A stretch of DNA of 64,000 bases. Origin: Arthrobacter glacialis (lineage in GTDB: Bacteria; Actinomycetota; Actinomycetes; Actinomycetales; Micrococcaceae). Within the stretch, counting starts at the first letter, position 1, and each line of letters opens with the position of its first letter. The position numbers and the translations under genes are program-made. The notes beneath the pieces were generated by a model. It was not told the DNA's origin and did no database searches. It worked only from the letters and a program-made list of their open reading frames with translations. Below, in pieces: positions 17,256 to 26,008 of the stretch. The DNA lies in the NCBI RefSeq assembly GCF_002909445.1, contig NZ_PPXC01000001.1, forward strand, positions 310,001-374,000. The letters run 5' to 3'.

Positions 17256-17499
17256 GCGGTTGAGTCAATCACTTTACTTGCGGTTAAGCAACTTCGTGCT
17301 GACTTGCAGACCATCAGCAACCGCTTCACGATTTCCCAGACCAGTTGTTCTGCTCAACGATCGATCGTGACGACGAAACCAGCTTCATCCCTGATCCCTG
17401 CCAAGGTTGCGAGCAGGGAAGCCAATAGCGCCGGCGGCATGCAGTGATTCGTCCAGGCCTGGGTGCGGTCGAGCAACAGCTGCCGCGAACCGTGCTTCT

Positions 17500-17630
17500 G
17501 CCAGGAACCGATGGATGACCCCGTCCGCTACACGACGGTCACCACCTAACGGATGACCACACCGCCCCTCATTCGACGGCAATAGCGGGGCGATCACCGC
17601 CCACTGCACATCACTAACCTCCGACGAAGA
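17500..17630 (-). pseudogene. Transposase N-terminal remnant B
   Basis: Minus-strand translation reads VSDVQWAVIAPLLPSNEG, then GHPLGGDRRVADGVI, the start of an IS5-type transposase, followed by unrelated residues. It is in the same orientation as remnant A and shares about 95 bases of similar sequence with it. The two flank the winged-helix/membrane-protein operon. 17256-17499 and 17631-17788 show nothing else. Confidence 0.6.
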
Positions 17631-17788
17631 GCCGTCCCACTGCGCGTTCCCTGAAAGAAGGGCATCGGCCTGTTCAATCGATGCCACAAAAGCTCTGAGT
17701 GAAACTGATCAGGGCCCTGCTCCCGTATGGCAGACTCACTTCAAGCCACATTTTGCTGGTTGAGCATCAAGTGAGGGGTTCGAAACAA

Positions 17789-18208
17789 ATGGGTACATGG
17801 GACGCGTCAGTCTTTGGTAACGACGACGCCGCTGACTATCTCTACGAGCTTGACAACGCTGACACCTTCGCGAAGATTGTCCCAGTTCTCGAAGCTGCCT
17901 TGGATTTTGTACTAGACGCTTTAGATGAGATCGAGGCGCCGGCGGGGGCAGTGGGAATCGCAGCCGCCGCACTCGTGGCCGCCTGGGAGGAACCATCTCT
18001 GCTCGGAAGCAAAACCACGGACGTGCTATTACCTTGGCCACGAACAAACGATCCGGTGCCTGAGCGTCTCAGAACGAAGGCATCACAGGTACTAGACCGG
18101 ATGCAGGACGTGAGAGGCAATGAGTTGGCAGAACTGTGGGAAGAATCAGGAGAATTCCCAGAGTTTAGCGCCGAGGTATCGCACTGGCGTTCGCGTCTAG
18201 GCGACTAA
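17789..18208 (+). CDS. DUF4259 domain protein
   Basis: 139 aa from an ATG with GAGGGG about ten bases upstream. It begins MGTWDASVFGNDDAADYLYE, the signature start of DUF4259 proteins, and ends in a helical region. The molecular role of the family is not established; members are cytosolic and often sit as orphan genes in accessory regions. The gene is visibly less G+C-rich than the catabolic genes, as is the next one, suggesting recent acquisition. Confidence 0.75.
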   Translation: MGTWDASVFGNDDAADYLYELDNADTFAKIVPVLEAALDFVLDALDEIEAPAGAVGIAAAALVAAWEEPSLLGSKTTDVLLPWPRTNDPVPERLRTKASQVLDRMQDVRGNELAELWEESGEFPEFSAEVSHWRSRLGD

Positions 18209-18284
18209 GGATTCGGCAGCTGCTGTAGCCTCTAGGGCAAACGAGTTGGCCACAGCCACTCTGTGGCACAAGACCCGTCGATTT

Positions 18285-18623
18285 CTAGACGTCATTGCTT
18301 TGACAGCACACCAAGAGCCTGTCAATAATGGCTTCTCGATCCCAAGCCGCTGTTATTTCAAGTCCCTCATGTTCATTGTCCTGTGACCATCGCATTTCCC
18401 CTTTGTAATAGATCCTGTAATGTCCAGTAACCCAGTCTTTGATCGAGCTAGGCGGTGGCCAGTCATCGTCTTCGTCAAGACCGGGATCATGCCCAACCAC
18501 GGGACTGTCGCGAGAACTGAGAACATCAGAATAAACGTCAATGGTGAATAAAAAATCGCGACTACCTTCGGGTGGAGTCTTTGGAACCGATGACATCACA
18601 GCATAGACAGCATAGAAGGACAC
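18285..18623 (-). CDS. Hypothetical protein
   Basis: Up to 112 aa from a GTG at 18623; an internal ATG ten codons in is an equally good start, as neither has a clear ribosome binding site. The protein is soluble and acidic, with DPGLDEDDDWPPPSS, IKDWVTGHYRIYYKGEMRW and a C-terminal AAWDREAIIDRLLVCC. No family was recognised. It converges on the DUF4259 gene and shares its lower G+C content. Confidence 0.45.
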   Translation of the reverse strand: MSFYAVYAVMSSVPKTPPEGSRDFLFTIDVYSDVLSSRDSPVVGHDPGLDEDDDWPPPSSIKDWVTGHYRIYYKGEMRWSQDNEHEGLEITAAWDREAIIDRLLVCCQSNDV

Positions 18624-18647
18624 TGAACTGTCTCGTAGCGCCCGGCA

Positions 18648-18856
18648 CTATGCATGCTTGCCATTGGGAAGTGAAAACTGGACGACGTCACCAACAAGGG
18701 GAACTTTCCTAACCAACGCGCACCACCAGCCCGGGACCGTCTTATGCGGCGCTCCGCATGCAGGACAATTTTCCCCGGATGGGGCATCAGGCCGGCACGA
18801 TACTTGCATTGCGGGCAGATGTCGAGGAGGCCCTCCGTGGCTTCCACGACGGACAT
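18648..18856 (-). pseudogene. Small zinc-ribbon protein gene split by a one-base frameshift
   Basis: One frame starts MSVVEATEGLLDICPQCKYR; the neighbouring frame continues SGENCPACGAPHKT and ends LVGDVVQFSLPNGKHA. Joining them at the G run 18781-18784 (CCCC on the coding strand) by restoring one base gives a ~70-residue protein with two CxxC knuckles, a complete zinc ribbon. Either the gene is broken or the run is misread. The function of the intact protein is unknown. Confidence 0.5.
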
Positions 18857-19216
18857 TTCCTGGTGATTGCCTCAGAGAGGTGCCCGATGTGCCGAGTTCG
18901 AGGAGCATCCTGCGCTGCGGGCGGGCGCCATGCGGAGCCACCACAGATGCCGACCATGGGTCAACCCAAAACTGACGCCCAACCTGGGGCAAGGCTGTGT
19001 TCCGCTGAGATTTCTTGTCCTGCGGCCTCGACACACGTTTATCTGTGCAGCCGAATCGTCGATAGTGGCCTGCCCAACCAAGCACGACACCACCGCGCTG
19101 CCGGCCAGCCGGAGGGTTCCTGAGTGCTGAATTTCTTGGTTTTCTTGACGTGATGGGGACGTTGGTCCCGCATACAGCTCTTGTGTGTTTCAGCCACCGG
19201 CAGCGGCTGGCATCAT
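18857..19216. other. Stretch without a recognisable gene
   Basis: Several frames stay open but none has a start signal or a domain I recognise. A small GGGAC-GTTG-GTCCC hairpin lies near 19155-19168, upstream of the 3' end of the reductase gene. Nothing else is seen. Confidence 0.5.
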
Positions 19217-20308
19217 TTAGGGGATGAGTTGGTCGGCTCGGTAGCGGTCGAACAGCGAGATGAAAGCGTCGAATGTCCGGCGGTACCCGGTAAAGCCGGC
19301 GGCCCTACTTTTGCCCATGTCTGCCACCACTTCAATGTTGCGGCCCAGGTCCCCGTCCGTATGCCACCATGAAGCCATCCGGTCCAGATGCTGTTCGGCC
19401 AGCCCGTGCCGCAGTGCCAGCTCTCGCCACTGGTCCTCCCGCCCCTTCATCGCCTGCTCGAGGGGCCGTGGGGCCCGATGGTACCCCTCCCATTCGACGC
19501 CGAAATGGGCGGCGAGCTTCGGCCACATCCAGCGCCACCGGAAGACGTCCCCGTTGACGATGTTGAAGGCCTCATTGGCAGCACCGGGGGTCGTCGAAGC
19601 CCACAGCATGTGTTCGGCCAGTAGACCGGCGTCTGTCATGTCTGTCAGCCCGTTCCACTGCGTCTCGGAGCCCGGGAAGACAAATGGTTCTCCCGTTGCC
19701 CTGCACAGGGTCGCCTGCGCGGCGAGCGTGAGCCCCATGTTCATGGCGTTACCTACGGCGTGTCCAATGACGGTGTGCGCGCGGTGCACGGACCACGTGA
19801 ACCCCTGTTCCGAGGATGCCGCGAACAGCTCGTCTTCCTGTGCGTAGTAGAAGTTCCGGACGGGCAGTCGCGGTTCCTCCTCGTGGAACGGCGTATCCGC
19901 CATCTCCCCGGCAGCGTAGGCCTCGAAGGGGCCGAGGTAGTGCTTGAGTCCTGTCATGAGGGCCACGTGTGCCACGGGCTTGCCCCGAAGAGCGGCCAAG
20001 AGGCCGCGCAGCATCCCGGCGTTGACGGCAATGTTCTCTTCTTCCGTGTCCTGCCGCGACCAGGCCGTGAAGAACACGTGCGTTGGACGCTCCGGAGCGA
20101 GAATGGCTGCTACAGACTCGGGGGAGGTCAGGTCCGCGGAAAGCCAGCGCACGCCGTCGCGATTGGCGCCGGGCTTGCGGGCCAGTGCCAGCACCGACCA
20201 GCCTGCGGCGGAGAGGGTTTCCACAAGTGCGGACCCGGCGATGCCCGAGGCTCCGACCACGAGCGCCGTTCGCTGTCCATCCTGGACTGTTTGGTTCACG
20301 ATTGTCAT
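19217..20308 (-). CDS. NAD(P)-dependent SDR, PRISE / progesterone 5-beta-reductase-like
   Basis: 363 aa. The Rossmann motif is VVGASGIAGSALVETL near the N-terminus. It continues with THVFFTAWSRQDTEEENI, LMTGLKHYLGPFEAY and FYYAQEDELF, the arrangement of PRISE enzymes (progesterone 5-beta-reductase / iridoid-synthase-like). These reduce activated C=C bonds of enones with NADPH. The tyrosine in NFYYAQED is the family's catalytic residue. Bacterial substrates are poorly known. It stands alone in the accessory region without operon partners. Confidence 0.8.
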   Translation of the reverse strand: MTIVNQTVQDGQRTALVVGASGIAGSALVETLSAAGWSVLALARKPGANRDGVRWLSADLTSPESVAAILAPERPTHVFFTAWSRQDTEEENIAVNAGMLRGLLAALRGKPVAHVALMTGLKHYLGPFEAYAAGEMADTPFHEEEPRLPVRNFYYAQEDELFAASSEQGFTWSVHRAHTVIGHAVGNAMNMGLTLAAQATLCRATGEPFVFPGSETQWNGLTDMTDAGLLAEHMLWASTTPGAANEAFNIVNGDVFRWRWMWPKLAAHFGVEWEGYHRAPRPLEQAMKGREDQWRELALRHGLAEQHLDRMASWWHTDGDLGRNIEVVADMGKSRAAGFTGYRRTFDAFISLFDRYRADQLIP

Positions 20309-20483
20309 ACTGGTGGCAAGCGACGGTACAGGTGAGATATTCCCGGCTATCCGCGCAGGGGTAGGCTATCGGGCCGCAGAACAAGGCTGCCAGTTGCAAC
20401 GGGACAGGCGCAGATGCGACGTCAAACCGTTGGACGCAGAACCGACGTTCGATTCTGTTGCGGGGCCCTGACAGAGTTAGGGC

Positions 20484-20918
20484 ATGGATATCACTTGGCT
20501 GCTCGTTGTATTACTACTCATCGTCCTCTTCTCGAGCATCAGCATCGGCATCAGCATCAGCATCGTCAGTGCAGTGCATCGGATTCGTGATGCGAGCGAA
20601 AAGCTGTCTCGATCCTCAAGGACCAGTCCGCTCGACAGGCCACGGAGAATCGTTCATACCCTGCGGAAGCCGGTCGGCTCCGATTCTGCTCCAACCCCGG
20701 GAGCGACTGGGCGCGGATCGGCTTCTCCGGGATCGGTCTCAGCGAGCTGGCCAGATGGCCATCGCCAACGTCCCGGGTCCCATCAGAGCTCGCCCAGTGT
20801 TGTTGGCCGAGCCCGTGTCCGTGGCAGGACCGCTACGGGGCACTGGCGCACTCATCCTCAGCGCTCTACGGAACCGCCGGGCCCCCACCTGGCCTCCATC
20901 TTCAGAGTTGATGTGTGA
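20484..20918 (+). CDS. Doubtful open frame with an N-terminal membrane segment
   Basis: The frame starts MDITWLLVVLLLIVLFSS and continues with alternating Ser-Ile residues encoded by repeated AGCATC triplets (20536-20566). After about 45 residues it becomes low-complexity Ser/Arg/Pro sequence that looks non-coding. AGAG is weakly placed upstream. It may be the 5' end of a decayed gene. The flanking stretches 20309-20483 and 20919-21178 contain nothing I can name. Confidence 0.2.
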   Translation: MDITWLLVVLLLIVLFSSISIGISISIVSAVHRIRDASEKLSRSSRTSPLDRPRRIVHTLRKPVGSDSAPTPGATGRGSASPGSVSASWPDGHRQRPGSHQSSPSVVGRARVRGRTATGHWRTHPQRSTEPPGPHLASIFRVDV

Positions 20919-21178
20919 AATTCTTGTCCTCATGGCTAAGCTCCTTTTTGTTGACGGGCCATAGGGAGATTCCGCAGGACCCATTCACTAGGTAGACGAC
21001 ACACACCAAGATTGCGTGAGGTCCTATCCCGTCCCGACGATTTGTCGCGGAAAATTTGCGGCACTTGCCTTTGGCAGTCGCGGGGTGGTGCGCAAACGCA
21101 TTCCGGACTATCTTCTAGCCACCGACAGGGGGCCGCTGGTGGTGGCAGCGCTTCCCCGACCGCGCGGAGGAATCGCGC

Positions 21179-21590
21179 TCAGCGGCGCTTTTCGTACCTG
21201 GTCAGCACCACCCCGCCGGGAAAGGTCCGCGTCTCTACCAGATTCAGGTTTACCCAACTATCCAGCGCGGTGAAGAACGGCGTGCCACCACCCCGCCGGT
21301 GACCAGACGGGTGTTCCAGTCCACCTTCACCGTCGCCGAGGAGAACACCACTGTCGGCGTGTCCCGCCAGTTCCGCGCGAGCTCGATCTGCGCCGGGGTG
21401 GCATTGGGCTGCTGGTCGCCTGTCGGCCAGTGGGAACTCATGGCGTCCCACAGCTTGCGCCCATAGAGCAACAAGCCGATCGCCCGCTCCTGATCGAGCC
21501 ACCACCGAAATAGCTGATCGCTCGGGACGCTCCACCCGATGTCGCCGCCGGGCGCGGGAAACGCATCGGTGCGGCCGAGGATAGGAAAAC
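21179..21590 (-). pseudogene. RibD-C/dihydrofolate-reductase-like protein, internally deleted and frameshifted
   Basis: One frame gives WLDQERAIGLLLYGRKLWDAM, then VFSSATVKVDWNTRLVTGG; the next frame gives GGGTPFFTALDSWVNLNLVE and ends GGVVLTRYEKRR. In intact relatives about 50-60 residues separate these two parts; here they are nearly adjacent and out of frame. The N-terminal strand with the usual MRKLxYxxSVSLDG start is also missing. The gene is therefore dead. Two intact family members lie at 24749-25318 and 26790-27368. Confidence 0.7.
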
Positions 21591-21830
21591 GCACAAGATA
21601 AGGATGATGACGTGCAATGGCAGTGCTACTTGTAGTAGTTGCGGGCGTCATGGAACTTTGTCGTGCCGCACACGATCAGCAGCATCCTGTCCCTCATGGC
21701 GATATCGTGTCTGCCAATGTTGCGGATGCTATAGCCTTCGGTCCTCGTTTCAACTGAGCTGTCCGGTGAAAGCTGATCATGCGGTGGCGCGCCATTCCGC
21801 ACAGAAAACCTGCAAATTTTCTTCAGCATG

Positions 21831-21857
21831 TGTCGATCTGGCCTAGCGCCGTTCGAC
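21831..21857 (+). promoter_or_regulatory. ECF42-type promoter upstream of the DGPF gene
   Basis: TGTCGA at 21831-21836, a 17-base spacer, then CGAC at 21854-21857. To my knowledge this matches the reported promoter of ECF42 sigma factors (TGTCGA in the -35 region, CGA/TC in the -10 region). It lies 51 bp upstream of the DGPF gene that is co-transcribed with the sigma factor, so the pair is probably autoregulated. The rest of 21591-21907 shows no gene; a minus-strand frame ending at 21626 is not recognisable. Confidence 0.6.
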
Positions 21858-21907
21858 CTATAGGTGAGAAGGTCGAAGGGCGACTTTCCAGAACCAAGGA
21901 GTACGAG

Positions 21908-22327
21908 ATGGCCAAGTACATGCTGATCATGCGCGCGACGGACGAGTCGTTCGCGAACTTCACGAGCGTCGACTTCACCGAGATCCTCGAGGCAATGGGC
22001 AAGTTCAACGACGAGCTGATCCGTGCCGGCGTCCTGCTGGCGGCCGAAGGCCTCGACGACGCGAGTAAAGGGGTCGTCGTCGACTTCACGGAGGACACGC
22101 CGGTCGTGACTGACGGCCCCTATGGGGAGACCAAGGAACTGTTTAACGGCTACTACATCCTCGACGTGGCGTCGATCCAGGAGGCAGTCGAATGGGCCAA
22201 GCGCGCGCCGATGACCGCGGGAAGCAAAACCGAGATCCGTCGCGTGCCGTCGATCGATGAGTTCCCACAGGACAACGTCTGGATCCAAAAGGAGCGCGCC
22301 TGGCGCGAGCAGACCGGGCAGCTCTGA
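21908..22327 (+). CDS. YCII-related (DGPF) domain protein
   Basis: 139 aa from an ATG with AAGGAG six bases upstream. It has the YCII/DGPF fold signature: KYMLIMRATDESF at the start, TDGPYGETKELFNGYYIL in the middle and VEIRPVPSxxEF-like IRRVPSIDEFPQD near the end. Proteins of this family are the conserved genetic partners of ECF42 sigma factors; their biochemical role is unsettled. The sigma factor gene starts ten bases downstream, so the two form an operon. Confidence 0.9.
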   Translation: MAKYMLIMRATDESFANFTSVDFTEILEAMGKFNDELIRAGVLLAAEGLDDASKGVVVDFTEDTPVVTDGPYGETKELFNGYYILDVASIQEAVEWAKRAPMTAGSKTEIRRVPSIDEFPQDNVWIQKERAWREQTGQL

Positions 22328-22337
22328 TCTAGTGAGC

Positions 22338-23591
22338 ATGTCAGAGGCGCGGCGGGCCGTCGAGGCGGTGTGGCGTATGGACTCGGCCCGCCTCGTCGGC
22401 GCCCTCGCCCGATATGCAGGCGACTTCTCGCTGGCTGAAGACCTCGCGCAGGAGGCCCTTGCCGAGGCGCTGGTCTCCTGGTCTGTCGATGGGGTTCCTG
22501 CCCAGCCGACCGGATGGCTGCTCACCACAGGCCGCCGCCGGGCCATCGACGCCTTTCGGCGCCGGTCCGCCCGTGACGAACGGTATGCCCTGCTTGCCCG
22601 AGACCTCGACGAGGAGTTGCCCGGCGTGGATGCACTTTTCGACCCTGATGCGATTGACGACGACGTGTTGGCGTTGATGTTCATCTCGTGCCATCCGGTG
22701 CTGTCGAAGGAGGCCCGGATCGCATTGACGCTGCGGGTCGTCGGCGGACTCAGTACAGAGGAGATAGCCAAAGCCTTCCTCGTCCCCGTGCCAACGATTC
22801 AGGCGCGCGTCACCCGCGCCAAGAAGACGCTGGCCGCCGCGCAAGTACCGTTCGCTGTGCCCGAACCGCAGGAGTTGTCCGAGCGACTCGGCTCGGTACT
22901 TCAGGTTATCTACCTCATATTCACAGAGGGGTCGTTCGCATCGGGCGGCGACGAGTGGATTCGCACAGATCTGGCCGACGAGGCGCGCCGGCTAGCTCGC
23001 GTGCTGGTTCGGCTCAAGCCTGTGCCCGAGGTTTTCGGACTGCTCGCACTGTTGGAACTCACTGCCGCCCGATTTCCTGCACGACTCGACGCGTCCGGCC
23101 ACCCGGTGCTTCTGGAGGAACAAGACCGGCTGCTGTGGGACCAATCCGCGATCCAGCGCGGACGCGCAGCACTCGGACGAGCGGTCATGGCCGGACGTGG
23201 ACTGGGCACATACAGCCTCCAGGCCTCCATTGCTGAGTGTCACGCACTGGCGCGCTCGGTTGCTGAGACCGACTGGCAGCGGATCGTCATCCTCTACGAA
23301 GCCCTCGGACGGCTGACGCCGTCGCCCATCATCGAACTCAATCGAGCGGTCGCGGTCGCGATGGCCTCCGGTCCAGCTGAGGGTCTCGTGTTGGTCGACG
23401 CGATAGCGGCACGGGGCGAGCTGACCGGCTCCCACTTGCTCCCCTCGATCCGCGGCGAACTACTCATCCGACTTGGCCGTCCGGACGAGGCTCGGGCAGC
23501 ACTCGAACAGGCCATCGTGCTGTGTGGCAACGAAGTCGAAAGCGCGGCGTTTCAGCGCAAGATCAACGGTGTGACCCATTCGAACTGCTAG
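22338..23591 (+). CDS. ECF42-group RNA polymerase sigma factor
   Basis: 417 aa from an ATG (a GTG at 22332 is an alternative). The N-terminal ~180 residues carry sigma region 2 (SLAEDLAQEALAEAL, PTGWLLTTGRRRAID) and region 4 (GGLSTEEIAKAFLVPVPTIQARVTR, cited in part). A ~230-residue helical C-terminal extension follows with ELNRAVAVAMASGPAEGL, the TPR-like domain unique to ECF42. No anti-sigma factor gene is adjacent, as is usual for this group. Signal and regulon are unknown; its own operon is a likely target because of the promoter at 21831. Confidence 0.92.
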   Translation: MSEARRAVEAVWRMDSARLVGALARYAGDFSLAEDLAQEALAEALVSWSVDGVPAQPTGWLLTTGRRRAIDAFRRRSARDERYALLARDLDEELPGVDALFDPDAIDDDVLALMFISCHPVLSKEARIALTLRVVGGLSTEEIAKAFLVPVPTIQARVTRAKKTLAAAQVPFAVPEPQELSERLGSVLQVIYLIFTEGSFASGGDEWIRTDLADEARRLARVLVRLKPVPEVFGLLALLELTAARFPARLDASGHPVLLEEQDRLLWDQSAIQRGRAALGRAVMAGRGLGTYSLQASIAECHALARSVAETDWQRIVILYEALGRLTPSPIIELNRAVAVAMASGPAEGLVLVDAIAARGELTGSHLLPSIRGELLIRLGRPDEARAALEQAIVLCGNEVESAAFQRKINGVTHSNC

Positions 23592-23701
23592 TGCCGATGC
23601 CAAAGCAAGCCAGCACAACCTGACGATGTTCCTCGAGAGCAGTCCCGCTAAGTGTTGCTACAGTCAAGAATTTTCAAAGCACCGGAAGGAGAATATGTAA
23701 A

Positions 23702-24325
23702 ATGTCGCTCAAGAATGCTGACGCAAAAGTCACCCAATACATCGAAAACTCTGGGGATTTTGCCAGACCCATCCTCAATCACCTTCGAGAGTTGATCCAT
23801 AAAAACTGCCCCGAAGTCGTGGAGTCAGTTAAGTGGGCTATCCCGCATTTTGACTACAAAAACGATTTTATGTGCGTCCTGGCCTCAGCTAAGAATCACT
23901 GTTCGCTTACATTCATAAAGTCTGAATTTATGAGCGATCCCCGGTTTGCTGGCGGCAAAAAGGTGAAGCCGGGTCAGCGCTTCATGAGCAGAATTACGAG
24001 CATGTCCGAGTTGCCGTCAGATGAAGAGCTCGCAGGCTTCGTCAAACAAGCGATGGATTTGAACGATAAAGGCGTAAAACTCGACAAGACTGCCAAAGCT
24101 GCGCCGAGCAGCGAACCATTGGACACTCCGGCATATTTTCTGGAAGCACTTTCGAGAAATTCCGTTGCAAAACAAGTTTTTGAAAACCAATCAACGTCAT
24201 TCCGCAAGAACTATATCGTGTGGCTAGAAAGTGCAAAGACCGATGCCACACGACAACGGCGCGTCGCTGAAGCCCTGGAGTGGATCGCCGAAGGCAAGGG
24301 CCGATTCTGGAAATACGAAAAATAG
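23702..24325 (+). CDS. DUF1801 / YdeI (OmpD-associated) family protein
   Basis: 207 aa. The first ~115 residues are a DUF1801 (YdhG-like) domain: YIENSGDFARPILNHLRELI, VKWAIPHFDY, LTFIKSEFMSDPRF. The C-terminal ~70 residues are the YdeI/OmdA domain: AYFLEALSRNS and RKNYIVWLESAKTDATRQRR. Function is not established. Base composition is strikingly AT-richer than the surrounding genes, with many AAA and ATT codons, which indicates transfer from a low-G+C donor, possibly Bacteroidota. A second, native-looking YdeI protein is at 60155-60754. Confidence 0.85.
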   Translation: MSLKNADAKVTQYIENSGDFARPILNHLRELIHKNCPEVVESVKWAIPHFDYKNDFMCVLASAKNHCSLTFIKSEFMSDPRFAGGKKVKPGQRFMSRITSMSELPSDEELAGFVKQAMDLNDKGVKLDKTAKAAPSSEPLDTPAYFLEALSRNSVAKQVFENQSTSFRKNYIVWLESAKTDATRQRRVAEALEWIAEGKGRFWKYEK

Positions 24326-24467
24326 ATCGGCGCTTTCGAGCTGCTGGCGCAATCGCCAGCGCCGATACCAATCAGGCGACCCCAAAGCAAACAGCGCCAC
24401 CGGCGTCCTGCTCCGCAAGACGTTCCTGTTACGGACGCAGAAGGCTGTGCAGGCGAGTACTGAAATT

Positions 24468-24522
24468 TGTGCAGACGACTTCTGAAACGACAGTTTCTCA
24501 AATTTCCGAAGTCGTCTGCACA
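24468..24522. repeat. Inverted repeat with 15-bp perfect arms
   Basis: TGTGCAGACGACTTC at 24468-24482 is the exact reverse complement of 24508-24522, with a 25-base centre that contains a smaller GAAAC-GACA-GTTTC stem. It lies in the gene-free stretch 24326-24748, about 140 bp after the low-G+C YdeI gene and 225 bp before a reductase gene. No T tract follows on either strand, so a simple terminator is not the best reading. The rest of that stretch shows nothing. Confidence 0.7.
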
Positions 24523-24748
24523 CACTCCAGTGAACGACCCCCCCCATCTGTGAAAGTTCACCCGGAGTTGAGAACGAATCCGAGCGTCACACTCGGCGGG
24601 CGTATCCAGGCCGGATTCGTGCGCTGACACTTCCGCTAAGCGGCGAGGTTGTTTATCCTCGGACCATGAGCGGTTCAATCGAAGCCGTGGTCTGGCTGGC
24701 TGTCGGTTCGGTGAAAACGCACTGCGCACATCAAGGGAGAGCAACGAG

Positions 24749-25318
24749 ATGAGACCACTTCGATACTCGATCAACGTCACGCTCGACGGCTGCTGCCATC
24801 ACGAGGCAGGGCTCCCCCCGGACGAGGAGTCGATGCGCTACTGGACCGCTGAGATGGAGCGAGCCGATGCCCTGCTGTTCGGCCGGGTGACCTACGAGAT
24901 GATGGAGTCGGCGTGGCGGAAGCCGGCCACGGGCACGTGGCCTGGCTGGGTGGATGGTTGGCAAATCCCGTTCGCCGAGACCATCGACCAGGCCAAGAAG
25001 TACGTCGTTTCGAGCACGCTCAGCGGGGTCGATTGGAATGCCGAGCTCGTGCGAGGCGACTTGGGGCAAACGGTTCAGCGGCTCAAGCAGGAGTCAGGCG
25101 AGGGCCTGTGGGTTGGTGGCGTGACGCTCCCCTTGGCGTTGGCGGATCTGAGATTGATCGACGAGTACGAGTTCATCGTGCAGCCGGTCCTTGCCGGACA
25201 TGGGCCGACGTTGCTCGCCGGTCTGCACGAGCGCATCCAGCTCGAGCTCGTGGGGCACCATGAGTTCCGGTCGGGAGCGATCGCCCTGCGATACCGTCCT
25301 ACGCGAGTAACGGCTTGA
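24749..25318 (+). CDS. Dihydrofolate reductase family (RibD C-terminal) protein
   Basis: 189 aa from an ATG with GGGAGA seven bases upstream. It has the RibD-C/DHFR-like fold: LRYSINVTLDG at the first strand, MERADALLFGRVTYEMM for the cofactor loop, KYVVSSTLSGVDWNAELV, GLWVGGVTLPLAL and DEYEFIVQPVLAGHGPTL. Such proteins bind NADPH and are predicted reductases; few have known substrates. In this region it is one of three related genes, one of them dead. Confidence 0.88.
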   Translation: MRPLRYSINVTLDGCCHHEAGLPPDEESMRYWTAEMERADALLFGRVTYEMMESAWRKPATGTWPGWVDGWQIPFAETIDQAKKYVVSSTLSGVDWNAELVRGDLGQTVQRLKQESGEGLWVGGVTLPLALADLRLIDEYEFIVQPVLAGHGPTLLAGLHERIQLELVGHHEFRSGAIALRYRPTRVTA

Positions 25319-25572
25319 CGTGATTAGTCCGGGCACGTTGGTCGCTGCCTCGCGACGAAGCAACGGTTTTCGTGCCTGAGATGAACTCTTCGTTCTCGGC
25401 CGCCACTGCAAACGCTTAGAACAAAGCCCCGACGACTTCAGCTACGTCCAAGCCACAGCCTCACACGCGACACCCCTTTCGGGGCGGCACTAGTCATCCA
25501 AGGGAAAGACCATTCATTCTGGTTTGTGGTGGGACACGGTGGAAACTAAGCGTTAGTTATTCGATGAATTCC

Positions 25573-25869
25573 CTAGATACCCAAAGTTCGGGCATGCCGC
25601 AGGGCGTCGGCCAGTTGGTCCACCGCGTGAGCCGATGCAGCCGTTCCGACGTCGGCGAAAGACCCCATCCCGGCGTACAGAGTCAGAGCGTTGGAGGCCG
25701 CCGCACGGAGAGTACGCGCATCGGTCACGTCGATGAACTGCCCATCGAGCCAATCGGCGGTGGAGTTTCTCTGCTCGTCGTGCTCTGAACGAGCAACGGT
25801 GCGGACCTCCGCAATCGCGACGAGAATGTCATCACGGACTTCGTTAACGGACGAGTGCTTGCTGTTCAT
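25573..25869 (-). CDS. Hypothetical protein
   Basis: 98 aa from an ATG with a weak AGG eight bases upstream. It is a small, helical, soluble protein with VRDDILVAIAEVRTVARSEHD at the N-terminus (cited in part) and HAVDQLADALRHARTLG at the C-terminus. No family was recognised. It has no operon partner; 25319-25572 upstream on the other side is empty. Confidence 0.5.
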   Translation of the reverse strand: MNSKHSSVNEVRDDILVAIAEVRTVARSEHDEQRNSTADWLDGQFIDVTDARTLRAAASNALTLYAGMGSFADVGTAASAHAVDQLADALRHARTLGI

Positions 25870-26008
25870 GAGTCAAGCCTACGGGCGGTACCGAACAGCG
25901 ACACTTCGTCTGCACCTTGCAATGAATCCGTCTCCCAACATGCGATACCTTTAGCGACGCCTCCCAGGAAAACGAACCGCGTAGGTCGTTCCCCGCGGGA
26001 CGGTTGAA

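Noticed and set aside
21626-22771. Long minus-strand reading frame opposite the DGPF and sigma genes
   Set aside because: It is antisense to two clear genes, with Ser/Arg-rich low-complexity translation and no start signal.
24468-24522. Integron attC site
   Set aside because: No GTTRRRY core sites at the ends and no integrase gene; the arms are perfect, unlike attC.
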